A stretch of DNA of 54,596 nucleotides from Halomonas ventosae (GTDB lineage: Bacteria > Pseudomonadota > Gammaproteobacteria > Pseudomonadales > Halomonadaceae), in NCBI RefSeq assembly GCF_004361885.1, contig NZ_SNWH01000016.1:1-54596 (forward strand). Direction: 5' to 3'. Below, piece after piece: positions 22,976 to 31,331 of the stretch. Under the pieces are notes generated by a model. The model made no database searches. It saw nothing but the letters and a program-made list of their open reading frames with translations, and was not told the origin of the DNA. Made by a program: the position numbers and the translations under genes. How positions within the stretch are numbered: the stretch's first letter is position 1; each line of letters opens with the position of its first letter.

Positions 22976-24868
22976 TCAAGATGATGACGCCTTGCGCCGG
23001 CTACCGACGTCTTTTCCTGGCGTCTTTCTCTTCGGCTGAGGCATCGTCACCGTGGACGCTCGCGCATGCTGCACCAGCTTCTCCACCATGCCGGCCTGAC
23101 GGCCCATGAACTCCTGCAGCGCCCGGCGTCCTGCCGCAACGTCATCCAGCGCCTGCTCCCAGAGCGCCGTCATGCCGGGGTTGGTGATGACGGAAGGCAG
23201 CACATCGATCAGCTGCTGTCCGGTCGGCGTCGAGACCAGGGCACGCTTCTGCCGCTTGATGAAGCCCCGCTTCAGCAGCGTCTCGATGATACCCGCCCGC
23301 GTTGCCTCGGTGCCGATCCCGGCCGTCTCCTTGAGACGCACCTTCAGGCGCTCGTCGGTCACGAACCGAGCGGCATGCTTCATGGCAGCGATCAGGGTAC
23401 CCTCGGTGAAGGGCTTGGGTGGTGTCGTCTGCTTGTCCAGCACTTCAAGCTGCCGGGCCTGGCAGCACTCCCCTTCGCTAAGCGACGGCAGCGGAGGCGC
23501 TTCCCGCTCCTCCTCACCCTCCTCTCCAACCGCCGCCCGGGGAAAGAGTTCGCGCCACCCTTCCACACGCACCTGCCGCCCTGAGGCCACAAACGCTTCG
23601 CCCTCCAGGTCCACTCGCAGATCGGTCCGATCATACTCGTGATCCGGCAGAAACTGGGCCAGGTAGTGGCGACGAATCAGGTCGTAGACGTTGCGCTCAG
23701 CATCATTCAGCTTGGTCAGGTCGCAGGCTGACGTCGGGATGATGCCGTGGTGTGCGGTAATCTTGCTGTCGTTCCAGACACGGCTCTTGCGGCTCGTGTC
23801 CAGGCGCTGGCGAAGCGCCGACAGCGCCTCGTCCGAGTGCAGAAGCAACGTCACGATGCGCTCGACATCCTCGTACTGCGACTCCGGCAGATACCGGCAG
23901 TCGGTTCGAGGGTAGCTGGTCGCCTTGTGGACTTCGTAGAGCGCCTGGGCGATATCCAGTACCTGCTGGGCACCGTAACCAAAGCGGCGCGAAGCCTCCT
24001 GCTGCAGCGATGACAGGTCCATCACCAGTGGCGCCGCCTCCTTCTTGCGGCTCGTCTCGAGGTGGCTGACACGCCCCTGCTGCCCGGTGACTCGCTGAGC
24101 CAGCGACCGGGCGGCTTCCTCGCTGATGCAGCGCCCCACGGCGTCGTGGATCGAGGCATCACTCGGCCGCCACTTCGCCTGAAAGGTCCCGCTCGACGCC
24201 TGCAGATGCGCCACGACTTCCCAGAAGGGCTGGGGAACGAAGTTGGCAATCTCCCGGTCGCGATCCACAACCAGGCGCAGTGCAGGCGTCTGCACACGTC
24301 CCACCGAGAGTATTCCCTGATGGCCCTGTCGCTGGGCCAGTACCGTATAGGCCCGGGTCAGGTTCATCCCGACCAGCCAATCGGCCCGGCTACGCCCAAG
24401 GCCAGCCAGATATAGCGGGTAAGTCGCCTCGCCGGGCCTGATGCCGGCCAGGGCCTTGCGGATCGAGGCATCATCCAGGGCCGAGAGCCACAAGCGGGTG
24501 ACCTTCCCCCGATAGCCGCAGTGATCCAAGATTTCGCGGGCGATGGTTTCCCCTTCCCGGTCGGCATCGGTGGCCACTACCACCTCGGTCGCCTGGCCCA
24601 GCAGCTTCTTCACCACCCCGAACTGCTTGCGGCCGCTCTTCTTGATCTCCATCTTCCAAGTCGAAGGCAGAATCGGCAGCGCCTCCAGCGACCAGCGCTT
24701 GAGCGCCTGGTCGTACTGCTCCGGCGGGGCCTGCTCGAGCAGATGCCCGAACCCCCAGGTCACGACACACCCCTCGCCCTTCAGAAAGCCCTCGCTGCGC
24801 TGGCCGGCACCGATCACGCGGGCAATATCTCGGGCCTGCGAAGGCTTCTCGCATAGGAATAGACGCAC
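22976..24868 (-). CDS. topB: DNA topoisomerase III of the ICE
   Basis: Type IA topoisomerase of about 630 residues that relaxes and decatenates DNA during ICE replication or transfer. The Toprim motifs are visible: RLFLCEKPSQARDIARVIG at the N-terminus with Glu7, and DADREGE (D101, D103, E105). The active-site Tyr is in SYPRTDCRYLP (about Tyr319). I chose the GTG at 24868 because homologues begin at (M/V)RLFLCEKPSQ and GGGAG precedes it; an in-frame ATG at 24907 adds 13 unlike residues. The C-terminus is basic. It lies between the second cargo block and the repeat-rich gap. Confidence 0.92.
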   Translation of the reverse strand: MRLFLCEKPSQARDIARVIGAGQRSEGFLKGEGCVVTWGFGHLLEQAPPEQYDQALKRWSLEALPILPSTWKMEIKKSGRKQFGVVKKLLGQATEVVVATDADREGETIAREILDHCGYRGKVTRLWLSALDDASIRKALAGIRPGEATYPLYLAGLGRSRADWLVGMNLTRAYTVLAQRQGHQGILSVGRVQTPALRLVVDRDREIANFVPQPFWEVVAHLQASSGTFQAKWRPSDASIHDAVGRCISEEAARSLAQRVTGQQGRVSHLETSRKKEAAPLVMDLSSLQQEASRRFGYGAQQVLDIAQALYEVHKATSYPRTDCRYLPESQYEDVERIVTLLLHSDEALSALRQRLDTSRKSRVWNDSKITAHHGIIPTSACDLTKLNDAERNVYDLIRRHYLAQFLPDHEYDRTDLRVDLEGEAFVASGRQVRVEGWRELFPRAAVGEEGEEEREAPPLPSLSEGECCQARQLEVLDKQTTPPKPFTEGTLIAAMKHAARFVTDERLKVRLKETAGIGTEATRAGIIETLLKRGFIKRQKRALVSTPTGQQLIDVLPSVITNPGMTALWEQALDDVAAGRRALQEFMGRQAGMVEKLVQHARASTVTMPQPKRKTPGKDVGSRRKASSS

Positions 24869-25120
24869 CGGCTCAACTCCCTCATGAATTTGAAGGCAGC
24901 ATGGCAAGGCGATGGGTGCAAACGAAGAGAGAAAGGGAACGTCGGCAACGAGGCTTTGCGATAACGGAACGCCCTGCGGAAACGCTGCTCGAGAGCCGCG
25001 CTCATGGCACCACCCTAGTGCCCGGCATTGGGTTGAACGTACCGGCGTTCTCGGAGACCCGTTGGTTTGCGTCAGGCTACCAGCCCGTGGGGCGGGGATT
25101 AGCCCGCTGAGCCAACTCTC
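24869..25120. other. Intergenic junction between topB and cargo block 2
   Basis: About 250 bases upstream of topB and downstream of the LysR gene. No gene, strong repeat or terminator was recognised. It should hold the topB promoter and one edge of the inserted cargo block. Confidence 0.4.
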
Positions 25121-26041
25121 TCATTGACTCGATGGCCGGCGCGATAGATTCAGCGAGGAGATATGGCGTCTGAACAGGGTCGCGAGCCGCTCGGCACCGG
25201 GGTGGAGGGGCACGCCGCGCAGCTTGAGCAGGCCGATAGTATAGGCCGGAAAGGTGGCCAGGGTGTCGAAGCAGGCCAACCCACGGCCGGAAAGCGGATC
25301 GTCGACAAAGAACCGCGGGCCGAAGCCGATCAGATCAGTGCGTCGCATCAGCTCGACCATCATGATTGGAGAATCGCACTTTACCACTCGCTGCGAGATC
25401 GAGATGTCTTGAGCCTCGAGCCAGTCGATCAGCCGCTGTGCCGAGCTGCCGACCGCCAGGTTCAGCACCCAGCGCGCCTCAGCCATCTGCGACCAGTCGG
25501 TGGCACCCAGCAATGCGTGACCTTCACGCGCCATGGGTTCCGAGAGCAGCTCGGTCAGCGGTTCGAAGGTGATCTCGTGGGGTAGCTGATCCGCCTCGGC
25601 CACGGCGATGGCGAAGTCGATGCGTCCCTCCATTAGGCCCGGTAGCACCGTGCTCATCATGCCTTCCTCCAGGCTGAGGCTAGCATCAGGCTGCTCGCGC
25701 TCGAACTCCCGAAGGACGGCGGGCAGAGACGTGGTCGCGATTGCGGTGGTCACCGCCACCGTGACCTGCAAGCCCGAGCCGCCTCGCAGCCAACGTATTT
25801 CGTCCCTGGCCTTGTCCAGGGTGGAGAACGCCAGGCGCGCCCGTTTCAGTAGCACCTTGCCCGACGGTGTGAACTCGACGCCGCGGTAGCTGCGTATCAG
25901 CAGCTCCGATCCAAGGTCGGCCTCCAGTTCGCGCAGCGCGCGGGTCAGGGCGCTCTGACTCAGGTGCAGCGCCCTGGCGGCTCCTCGAATCGACCCTTCT
26001 TCGGCCACCTTCAGCAGGGCCCTCAAATGGTGATTTTTCAT
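25121..26041 (-). CDS. LysR-type regulator of the amidohydrolase cluster
   Basis: A 306-residue LysR-type regulator. The N-terminal helix-turn-helix (HHLRALLKVAEEGSIRGAARALHLSQSALTRALRELEADLG) is followed by an effector domain that keeps a typical LSEPMAREGHALLG segment. It is divergent from the M20 amidohydrolase gene over 115 bases, so it most likely controls that gene and the downstream permease and glutaminase. The inducer is unknown; the substrate or product of the amidohydrolase is the obvious candidate. The ribosome site is weak (TTGAG). Confidence 0.87.
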   Translation of the reverse strand: MKNHHLRALLKVAEEGSIRGAARALHLSQSALTRALRELEADLGSELLIRSYRGVEFTPSGKVLLKRARLAFSTLDKARDEIRWLRGGSGLQVTVAVTTAIATTSLPAVLREFEREQPDASLSLEEGMMSTVLPGLMEGRIDFAIAVAEADQLPHEITFEPLTELLSEPMAREGHALLGATDWSQMAEARWVLNLAVGSSAQRLIDWLEAQDISISQRVVKCDSPIMMVELMRRTDLIGFGPRFFVDDPLSGRGLACFDTLATFPAYTIGLLKLRGVPLHPGAERLATLFRRHISSLNLSRRPSSQ

Positions 26042-26078
26042 CTCAAGTGAACACCTATGCGTGTCATCAAGTAGATTT

Positions 26079-26108
26079 TATCGTCTTTTCGATATCAGTC
26101 ACCACTGA
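26079..26108. promoter_or_regulatory. Candidate LysR operator in the divergent promoter
   Basis: Two short inverted repeats lie side by side between the LysR gene and the amidohydrolase gene: TATCG-N6-CGATA (26079-26094) and TCAGT-N4-ACTGA (26095-26108). The position fits a LysR recognition and activation site; the sequence does not match a well-known consensus. Confidence 0.35.
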
Positions 26109-26156
26109 CAACATCGGTTTTATTGACGCAAATTCCAATGCTAAGAGGCGAAGCCG

Positions 26157-27386
26157 ATGACAGCCCATTCGACGATCACGCCAGATATCGACCAGATGCA
26201 GGCCTGCCGCCGCCATATCCATCAGCACCCTGAGCTCGGTTTCGAGGAGTTTGCCACCAGCCAGCTAGTGGCAGAGCGGCTGGAGGAGTGGGGCTATGAG
26301 GTTCACACCGGCATCGCCACTACCGGCGTGGTCGGCGTGCTGCGCTGGGGCGACAATTCGGGCCCGCGACTCGGCCTGCGCGCCGATATGGATGCCCTGC
26401 CCATCCAGGAGGAGACGGGCTTGCCCTGGGCCAGCCAGGTACCCGGCAAGATGCACGCCTGCGGCCATGACGGCCACACCGCCATCCTACTGGGTGCTGC
26501 CGAGGCCCTGGCCCGCCAGCATCGCGAGCAGGGGCTGCCCGGCAGCGGCACCCTGAACCTGATCTTCCAGCCCGCTGAGGAGCTGGGTGGCGGCGGCGGC
26601 GCCAAGTGCATGATCGAAGACGGCCTCTTCGAGCGCTTCCCCTGCGACGCCCTCTTTGCGCTACACAACTTCCCCGGCAAGCCCGTGGGCCACCTGTGTT
26701 TCCGGGAGGGTGCCTTCATGGCTTCCTCGGACACGGTCACGCTGACCTTCATTGGCAAGGGCGGCCACGGGGCCCTGCCGCAGCTGGCCGCCGACCCCAC
26801 TCTGCCAGCGGCTGCCACCGTGCTGGCACTGCAGAGCATCGTCGGGCGCAACGTCGATCCCAACCTCGTCTCTGTGATCAGCGTAGGTCGGATGCAGGCC
26901 GGCACCAGCGCCAACATCATTCCCAACAGCGCTGAGCTAGAACTCAGCGTGCGTACCCTGGACCCCGAGGTACGCGATACCCTGGAGCGCCGCATTCACA
27001 CCCTGGCCGAGTCCCAGGCAGAGTCCTTCGACTGCCGCTGCGAGATCGACTACGTGCGCGGATATCCCGTGCTGATTAACGCCCCGGCCGAGACCCAGCT
27101 TGCCATCGACACCGCCCGAGAGATGTTCGGCGACGAGCGAGTCGAAGCGCCCACCGCGCCTCTTACCGGCAGCGAGGACTGCGCCTACTTCCTCGAGGAG
27201 GTGCCTGGCTGCTACTTCATCGTCGGCAACGGCGATAACGGCCACGACGAAGGGCTGCCCCTGGGACCATGCAGCGTGCACAACCCGCACTACGACTTCA
27301 ACGATGACTGCATGGGACCCGCCGCCACCTTCGTGATGGGCCTGGTGTCCCGCTACTTCTCACAGGGGACTTCCCGCTCCGAGTGA
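26157..27386 (+). CDS. M20-family amidohydrolase (hippurate hydrolase-like)
   Basis: A 409-residue cytoplasmic metallo-amidohydrolase that cleaves an N-acyl amino acid into acid and amino acid. Metal-site motifs are RADMDALPIQE (about residues 75-85), MHACGHDGHTA (Cys102, His104) and FQPAEELGGG (Glu141/Glu142), with a distal GSEDCAYFLEEVPG and VHNPHYDFND. The lid domain GKGGHGALPQLAADP is present. The family includes hippurate, N-acetyl-amino-acid and aminobenzoyl-glutamate hydrolases, and sequence alone does not choose between them. AGAGGCG precedes the ATG. The downstream permease and glutaminase suggest a glutamine conjugate. Confidence 0.88.
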   Translation: MTAHSTITPDIDQMQACRRHIHQHPELGFEEFATSQLVAERLEEWGYEVHTGIATTGVVGVLRWGDNSGPRLGLRADMDALPIQEETGLPWASQVPGKMHACGHDGHTAILLGAAEALARQHREQGLPGSGTLNLIFQPAEELGGGGGAKCMIEDGLFERFPCDALFALHNFPGKPVGHLCFREGAFMASSDTVTLTFIGKGGHGALPQLAADPTLPAAATVLALQSIVGRNVDPNLVSVISVGRMQAGTSANIIPNSAELELSVRTLDPEVRDTLERRIHTLAESQAESFDCRCEIDYVRGYPVLINAPAETQLAIDTAREMFGDERVEAPTAPLTGSEDCAYFLEEVPGCYFIVGNGDNGHDEGLPLGPCSVHNPHYDFNDDCMGPAATFVMGLVSRYFSQGTSRSE

Positions 27387-27439
27387 TCCACAACCCACGA
27401 CAACTCCAACGAGATCGCATAGCGATCCAAAGGGTGACC

Positions 27440-28852
27440 ATGAGCCAACAACAGTCCGATGACCGCAAGCCTGCCGCTTCCCGCAAACGTCAGTGGTTCC
27501 GAGAGTTTCCAGACCCCATGGTCCTGATCTTCATGGTGCTGGTGGTCGTCTATGCGATGACCTTCTTCGTGCCCGCCGGCGAATTCGCGCGGGAAGTGGT
27601 GAATGGCCGGAGCAGGGTAATTCCAGGCTCCTTCGAGTACCTGTCCGATATTGCCAATTTGCACTTCTTCCGTGTCTTCGTGGCCATTCCCGAGGGCATG
27701 ATCAACGCCGCCCAGTTCCTGTTCATCGTGTTCATCGCCGGCGGACTCTTCCACATCCTCAAGGGCACCGGGGCGCTGGAAAACGCCATAGGCATTGCTG
27801 CCTACAGGATGGGCGCGGGCAACAGCATCAAAAGCCGCAACCTGATTATCACCGCAGGCACCTTCATCTATGGCTTCTTTGGCATGGCCGTAGGCGCCGA
27901 GAACAACATTGCCCTGGTGCCCGTCGGTGTGCTGATCGCCGCGGCCATCGGCTGCTCGCGCCTGGTCGGTGTGACCATGGCCGTGGGCGGTATCGCCATC
28001 GGCTTTGCGCTTTCTCCCATCAACCCCTACACCGTGGGGGTGGCACAGAGCATTGGCGAACTGCCGCTGTTTTCCGGCTGGTGGCTGCGCAGCCTGATGA
28101 TGCTGACCTGCCTGGCGACGCTTGCCGCCTATATCTGCCTGCGCGTGGTCAACATCGAGTTCAAGGACGACCAACCGGTGGAGATGAGTCGGAAGCTCAA
28201 GGACTACGCCCTGTCGCGCAACAACCTTGCCGTCCTCGGCATCTTCCTGGCCGGCCTGGTGATCATGCTCTTCGGCGTCTTCACCCGCGGCTGGTACATC
28301 AAGGAGATCGCCGGCAACTTCCTGCTCATGGCCATCCTGATCGGGCTGGCCAGCGGTCTCAGCGCCAATCAATTGGTACAGCGGATGATGGAGGGCGCCT
28401 CCTCCGTGACCGCCGGGGCGCTGGTGATTGGCCTTGCCGCTTCGATCCAGGTCATCCTCAGCGATGCCCACATCATCGACACTATTGTTCACTCGCTGAG
28501 CGCCATCGTGGGGGACATGCCGGTGGCACTGGCCGCGGTGGTGGCCAGCGTCATCCAGGGTGTGATCAACCTGTTCATCCCCAGTGGCTCGGCCCAGGCG
28601 CTAGTGACCATGCCGATCCTAATCCCGCTGGCCGACCTCGTTGACATGAGCCGGCAGCTGATGATTACTGCCTTCCAGGTGGGCGACGGGCTGACCAACC
28701 TGTTCACTCCTACTGCCGGTGGCATCCTGGCCATGCTGGCCCTGGGCCGTGTTTCCTATGCCCAGTGGCTGCCCGTGATCCTGCCGATCATGGTGCCACT
28801 CTACGCCATGTGCTGGATTGCCCTGATCGTGGCTCACTACATCGGTTACTGA
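27440..28852 (+). CDS. YfcC-family permease (C4-dicarboxylate carrier-like)
   Basis: An inner-membrane transporter of about 470 residues and roughly 12 helices. A soluble start (MSQQQSDDRKPAASRKRQ) leads into FPDPMVLIFMVLVVVYAMTFFVPAGEF, the family signature, with NLFIPSGSAQALVTMPIL and GLTNLFTPTAGG near the end. YfcC/ArcD-like relatives carry amino acids, peptides or conjugates, so uptake of the amidohydrolase substrate is the likely role. The start at 27440 (AAAGGGTG upstream) is preferred over the ATG at 27383, which overlaps the amidohydrolase gene. It is followed after 4 bases by the glutaminase. Confidence 0.87.
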   Translation: MSQQQSDDRKPAASRKRQWFREFPDPMVLIFMVLVVVYAMTFFVPAGEFAREVVNGRSRVIPGSFEYLSDIANLHFFRVFVAIPEGMINAAQFLFIVFIAGGLFHILKGTGALENAIGIAAYRMGAGNSIKSRNLIITAGTFIYGFFGMAVGAENNIALVPVGVLIAAAIGCSRLVGVTMAVGGIAIGFALSPINPYTVGVAQSIGELPLFSGWWLRSLMMLTCLATLAAYICLRVVNIEFKDDQPVEMSRKLKDYALSRNNLAVLGIFLAGLVIMLFGVFTRGWYIKEIAGNFLLMAILIGLASGLSANQLVQRMMEGASSVTAGALVIGLAASIQVILSDAHIIDTIVHSLSAIVGDMPVALAAVVASVIQGVINLFIPSGSAQALVTMPILIPLADLVDMSRQLMITAFQVGDGLTNLFTPTAGGILAMLALGRVSYAQWLPVILPIMVPLYAMCWIALIVAHYIGY

Positions 28853-28856
28853 GGCC

Positions 28857-29795
28857 ATGCAATTTCTTGCCGACGCCGACCTCTCGCTTTCCCAGGCCCT
28901 TCGGGATATTCACCGGCGGGCCGTGGAGCAGCCTATCGAGGGCCGGGTAGCCGACTACATCCCAGCCCTGGCCACGGTCGACCCTATACGCTGCGGCATC
29001 GCCTTCGCCACCCTGGATGGGGAGGTCCATACCGCCGGCGATGCCGAGCTTCCCTTCTCGATCCAGAGCATCTCCAAGGTGTTCGGTCTGGTGCTGGCGA
29101 TGCAGCGGATGGGCGACGGTCTGTGGCGCCGGGTCGGCATGGAGCCATCCGGTCAGCCGTTCAACTCCATCGTCCAACTGGAGTGGGAGCACGGTATTCC
29201 CCGTAATCCCTTCATCAATGCCGGCGCCATTCTGGTGGCCGATACCCTGGTCTCGCATTTTTCGTCCTCTCGCCAGGCCTTTCTTAGCTTCGTGAGACGC
29301 CTGGCAGGCAGCGAGTACTGCGACGTAAATGACGAGGTGCTGGCCTCGGAAACCCGCCACGGCAGCCGCAACGCCGCCCTGGCTTACCTGATGAAGAGCT
29401 TCGGCAACCTCGAGGCCGAGGTGGACGAGGTGCTGGCCCACTACTTCTTCCAGTGCTCGGTGGAGATGAGCTGCAAGGAGCTGGCCACCAGCCTACTGTT
29501 CCTCGCCAACCAAGGTATGCATCCGATCACCGGCGAAAAGGTAACCTCGCCGCGCGATGCCCATCGCGTCAATGCCATCCTTTCCACTAGCGGTATGTAC
29601 GACCAGTCCGGCCAGTTCGCCTTTGCTGTGGGTCTGCCAGCCAAGAGCGGCGTCGGCGGCGGCATCGTGGCCATCGTGCCGGGCCATGGCGTTATCGCCG
29701 CCTGGAGCCCGCCCCTCAACAGGCATGGCAACTCCACCCGCGGGCTCTCGATGATCACCGAGCTGGCGAGCCGTCTGGGGCTGTCGATCTTCTAA
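28857..29795 (+). CDS. glsA: Glutaminase
   Basis: A 312-residue serine-dependent glutaminase that hydrolyses L-glutamine to glutamate and ammonia. The beta-lactamase-like SxxK motif is at Ser71-Lys74 (FSIQSISKVFG). Other family blocks are GNxxR-like RNAALAYLMKSFGN, YFFQCSVEMSCKELA and GLPAKSGVGGGIVAIVPG. It begins 4 bases after the permease stop with TGAGG before the ATG, so it is the last gene of the cargo operon. Coupling with an amidohydrolase and permease implies that glutamine is released from an imported compound. Confidence 0.94.
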   Translation: MQFLADADLSLSQALRDIHRRAVEQPIEGRVADYIPALATVDPIRCGIAFATLDGEVHTAGDAELPFSIQSISKVFGLVLAMQRMGDGLWRRVGMEPSGQPFNSIVQLEWEHGIPRNPFINAGAILVADTLVSHFSSSRQAFLSFVRRLAGSEYCDVNDEVLASETRHGSRNAALAYLMKSFGNLEAEVDEVLAHYFFQCSVEMSCKELATSLLFLANQGMHPITGEKVTSPRDAHRVNAILSTSGMYDQSGQFAFAVGLPAKSGVGGGIVAIVPGHGVIAAWSPPLNRHGNSTRGLSMITELASRLGLSIF

Positions 29796-29845
29796 TCACA
29801 CAATTAGGGCCAGCGCATATAGAGACTGATTTTCACTGCAGGCCA

Positions 29846-30040
29846 AAGTGGATCACTCGGGCCGCCTTGCGCGAGTGAATATATGCTCAGTCTTACGAAA
29901 GTTCGGATCAGCGAGACCAGCATCTGCCGACCTGGCTGCATTAGTACAACTGGGATCGTCCGCATATCAGATCGAATTATCGGCCTCTGGTCAGTCAGCT
30001 GGGCTTTTCCGTGAACCAACTGGTGGCTTTACACAGCTAG
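29846..30040 (+). pseudogene. Decayed IS481-family transposase, C-terminal remnant
   Basis: In one frame this stretch reads TRAALRE*IYAQSY, then WLH*YNWDRPH and ends VNQLVALHS*, the recognisable end of an IS481-type transposase (normally ...ALREWAYA...WLH.YN..RPH...). Two in-frame stops (TGA near 29882, TAG near 29942) and the missing N-terminal part show that it is a relic. Its last bases overlap the ssb stop codon. It marks the border of cargo block 2 and may record how that block arrived. Confidence 0.75.
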
Positions 30041-30471
30041 CTCCCTGAGCCTTCCTGGCGCTCCTCCGGGGTGCTGGCATGTTGCTCCACAAGCTGCTGA
30101 TGGCTATGAGGGGCATCCATGATTACCTGAGCCACCCGGTGAGGTAAGATAGCGACCCGGTCTGCCTGCACCTTGAACGCCGTGCGCGTCTCGCCGTTCT
30201 GCTCCCAGCTGTCCTGAACCATCTTGCCCACTACTACAATCCGCATGCCCCGCTGGTACAGTCGCGACCAGCGCTCGGCATCACGGTGCCACCACTCCAC
30301 ATCGGCCCAGAAGCCACCACGATCCACGATCTCTCCGTCCTTGGGGACCAGGTTATCGAATCGCACATTGAGCCTGAGCAGCGTGCGGGGCGGCTGGTTC
30401 TCACGCACGGGGAAGGTCCGCACCTCCGGATCGCTGCCGATATTCCCCTCACCGTAGAAGCGTGTGCCCAT
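30037..30471 (-). CDS. ssb: Single-stranded DNA-binding protein of the ICE
   Basis: A 144-residue SSB with an OB fold (LRLNVRFDNLV, GFWADVEWWHRDAERWSRLYQRGMRIVVVGKMVQDSWE). It would coat single-stranded ICE DNA during replication or transfer. GGAGGAG precedes the ATG. The usual acidic SSB tip (ending DDDIPF) is absent; the protein ends RQEGSGS. Its TAG stop falls within the end of an IS481 remnant, so the original tail may have been trimmed, although some ICE SSBs lack the tip anyway. Confidence 0.88.
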   Translation of the reverse strand: MGTRFYGEGNIGSDPEVRTFPVRENQPPRTLLRLNVRFDNLVPKDGEIVDRGGFWADVEWWHRDAERWSRLYQRGMRIVVVGKMVQDSWEQNGETRTAFKVQADRVAILPHRVAQVIMDAPHSHQQLVEQHASTPEERQEGSGS

Positions 30472-30489
30472 AAGTCTCCTCCTTGGTCG

Positions 30490-30945
30490 TTATCGCTGAA
30501 ATGAGACGGCATGCTCGATATCGGCCAGCGCCTTGCCGATTCGCTTGATCGACCAGTTGATCGTGGCCGCCTTGGCATTGAACACGCAGCGCTGCACCTC
30601 GAGATCGATGACGGACTGCCGCATCGCCTCGGATATGTCGTCGCGAGCCAGGAACGTTTCCAGCAGCCAAAGCCCCATGCTTCTCTGCCTGTTATCGCGC
30701 CACTGCAGTGTTCTGGCAGGGACGCCTGATTTACCCCATGGGGTCAGCCAGAGGTCGGTCGACTTCAGCAAGCCCCCATTCGCCTGCGAGGCTATATCGA
30801 TCGCCTCTTGCCGCGCCGCTCTTGCTGACTCCTCCAGCTCGTCACGGAGCCGAATCAGCTCCCCCTTACCCTTAAAGGGTTTTAAAAAACCCTTTGCGTA
30901 GCTGTTGAATGCGTCGTTGCCATAGCTATTCGATGCGGTATCCAA
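30490..30945 (-). CDS. DUF3158-like ICE protein
   Basis: A 151-residue cytoplasmic protein, 18 bases upstream of ssb. The segment KGFLKPFKGKGELIRLRDELEE and a later WRDNRQRSMGLWLLE resemble DUF3158 proteins that accompany ssb in this ICE class. No ATG is available at the 5' end; translation likely begins at TTG 30945, with GAGGGG 5-6 bases before it. A 22-bp palindrome lies inside the coding region at 30874-30895. The repeat array lies directly upstream, so this gene and ssb may be controlled from it. Confidence 0.7.
   Translation of the reverse strand: MDTASNSYGNDAFNSYAKGFLKPFKGKGELIRLRDELEESARAARQEAIDIASQANGGLLKSTDLWLTPWGKSGVPARTLQWRDNRQRSMGLWLLETFLARDDISEAMRQSVIDLEVQRCVFNAKAATINWSIKRIGKALADIEHAVSFQR
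30874..30895. repeat. 22-bp palindrome inside the DUF3158-like gene
   Basis: AAAGGGTTTT-AA-AAAACCCTTT is a perfect palindrome with 10-bp arms, within codons for the KGFLKPFKG motif. It could be a chance product of those codons, or an internal operator or hairpin near the 5' end of the message. Confidence 0.6.
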
Positions 30946-30967
30946 ACTGCCCCCTCACGCACTTGCC

Positions 30968-31331
30968 GTGATGCCACTGGCATCACCTCGAAGCCCCCTC
31001 CTGAACCTCCGCCCAAATGATTCCAGTGGAATCACCCCCAGAGCCCCTTCGGCACCGCCGCCCAAGTGATGCCACTGGCATCACCTCGAAGCCCCCTCCT
31101 GAACCTCCGCCCAAGTGATTCCAGTGGAATCACCCCCAGAGCCCCCTTCGGCACCGCCGCCCAAGTGATGCCACTGGCATCACCTCGAAGTCCTCCTCGG
31201 CACCGCCGCCCAAGTGATTCCAGTGGAATCACCCCGGAGACCTCATCGGCACCACAGCCCAGGTGATTCCACTGGAATCACCCTCGGAGCTCTCCCCGGC
31301 ACCGCCGATCAAGTGATTCCAGTGGAATCAG
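30968..31331. repeat. Array of eight 19-bp palindromes, 49-50 bp apart
   Basis: Sites start at 30968, 31017, 31066, 31115, 31165, 31214, 31263 and 31313. Two versions alternate: GTGATGCCACTGGCATCAC (sites 1, 3, 5) and GTGATTCCAGTGGAATCAC (sites 2, 4, 6; site 7 has C at the centre; sites 2 and 8 each differ at one terminal base). Linkers of 30-31 bases are similar to each other, rich in C and often contain CACCGCCGCCCAA, so the whole is a tandem repeat with a 98-bp higher-order unit at the left. The last site holds the stop codon of the TIGR03761 gene. Likely a partition centromere, operator or iteron-like array. Confidence 0.9.

Noticed and set aside
29848..30048. 66-codon open frame downstream of glsA
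   Set aside because: A different frame of the same bases matches the end of an IS481 transposase with stops; the open frame is accidental.
31032..31232. Open frame of 66 codons in the repeat array
   Set aside because: Its protein is simply the translation of the 98-bp tandem repeat and it lacks a ribosome site.
30968..31331. Possible CRISPR array (regular repeats with about 30-base spacers)
   Set aside because: The spacers are near-copies of one another and the repeats are full palindromes in two variants; no cas gene is present. It is a tandem repeat array.
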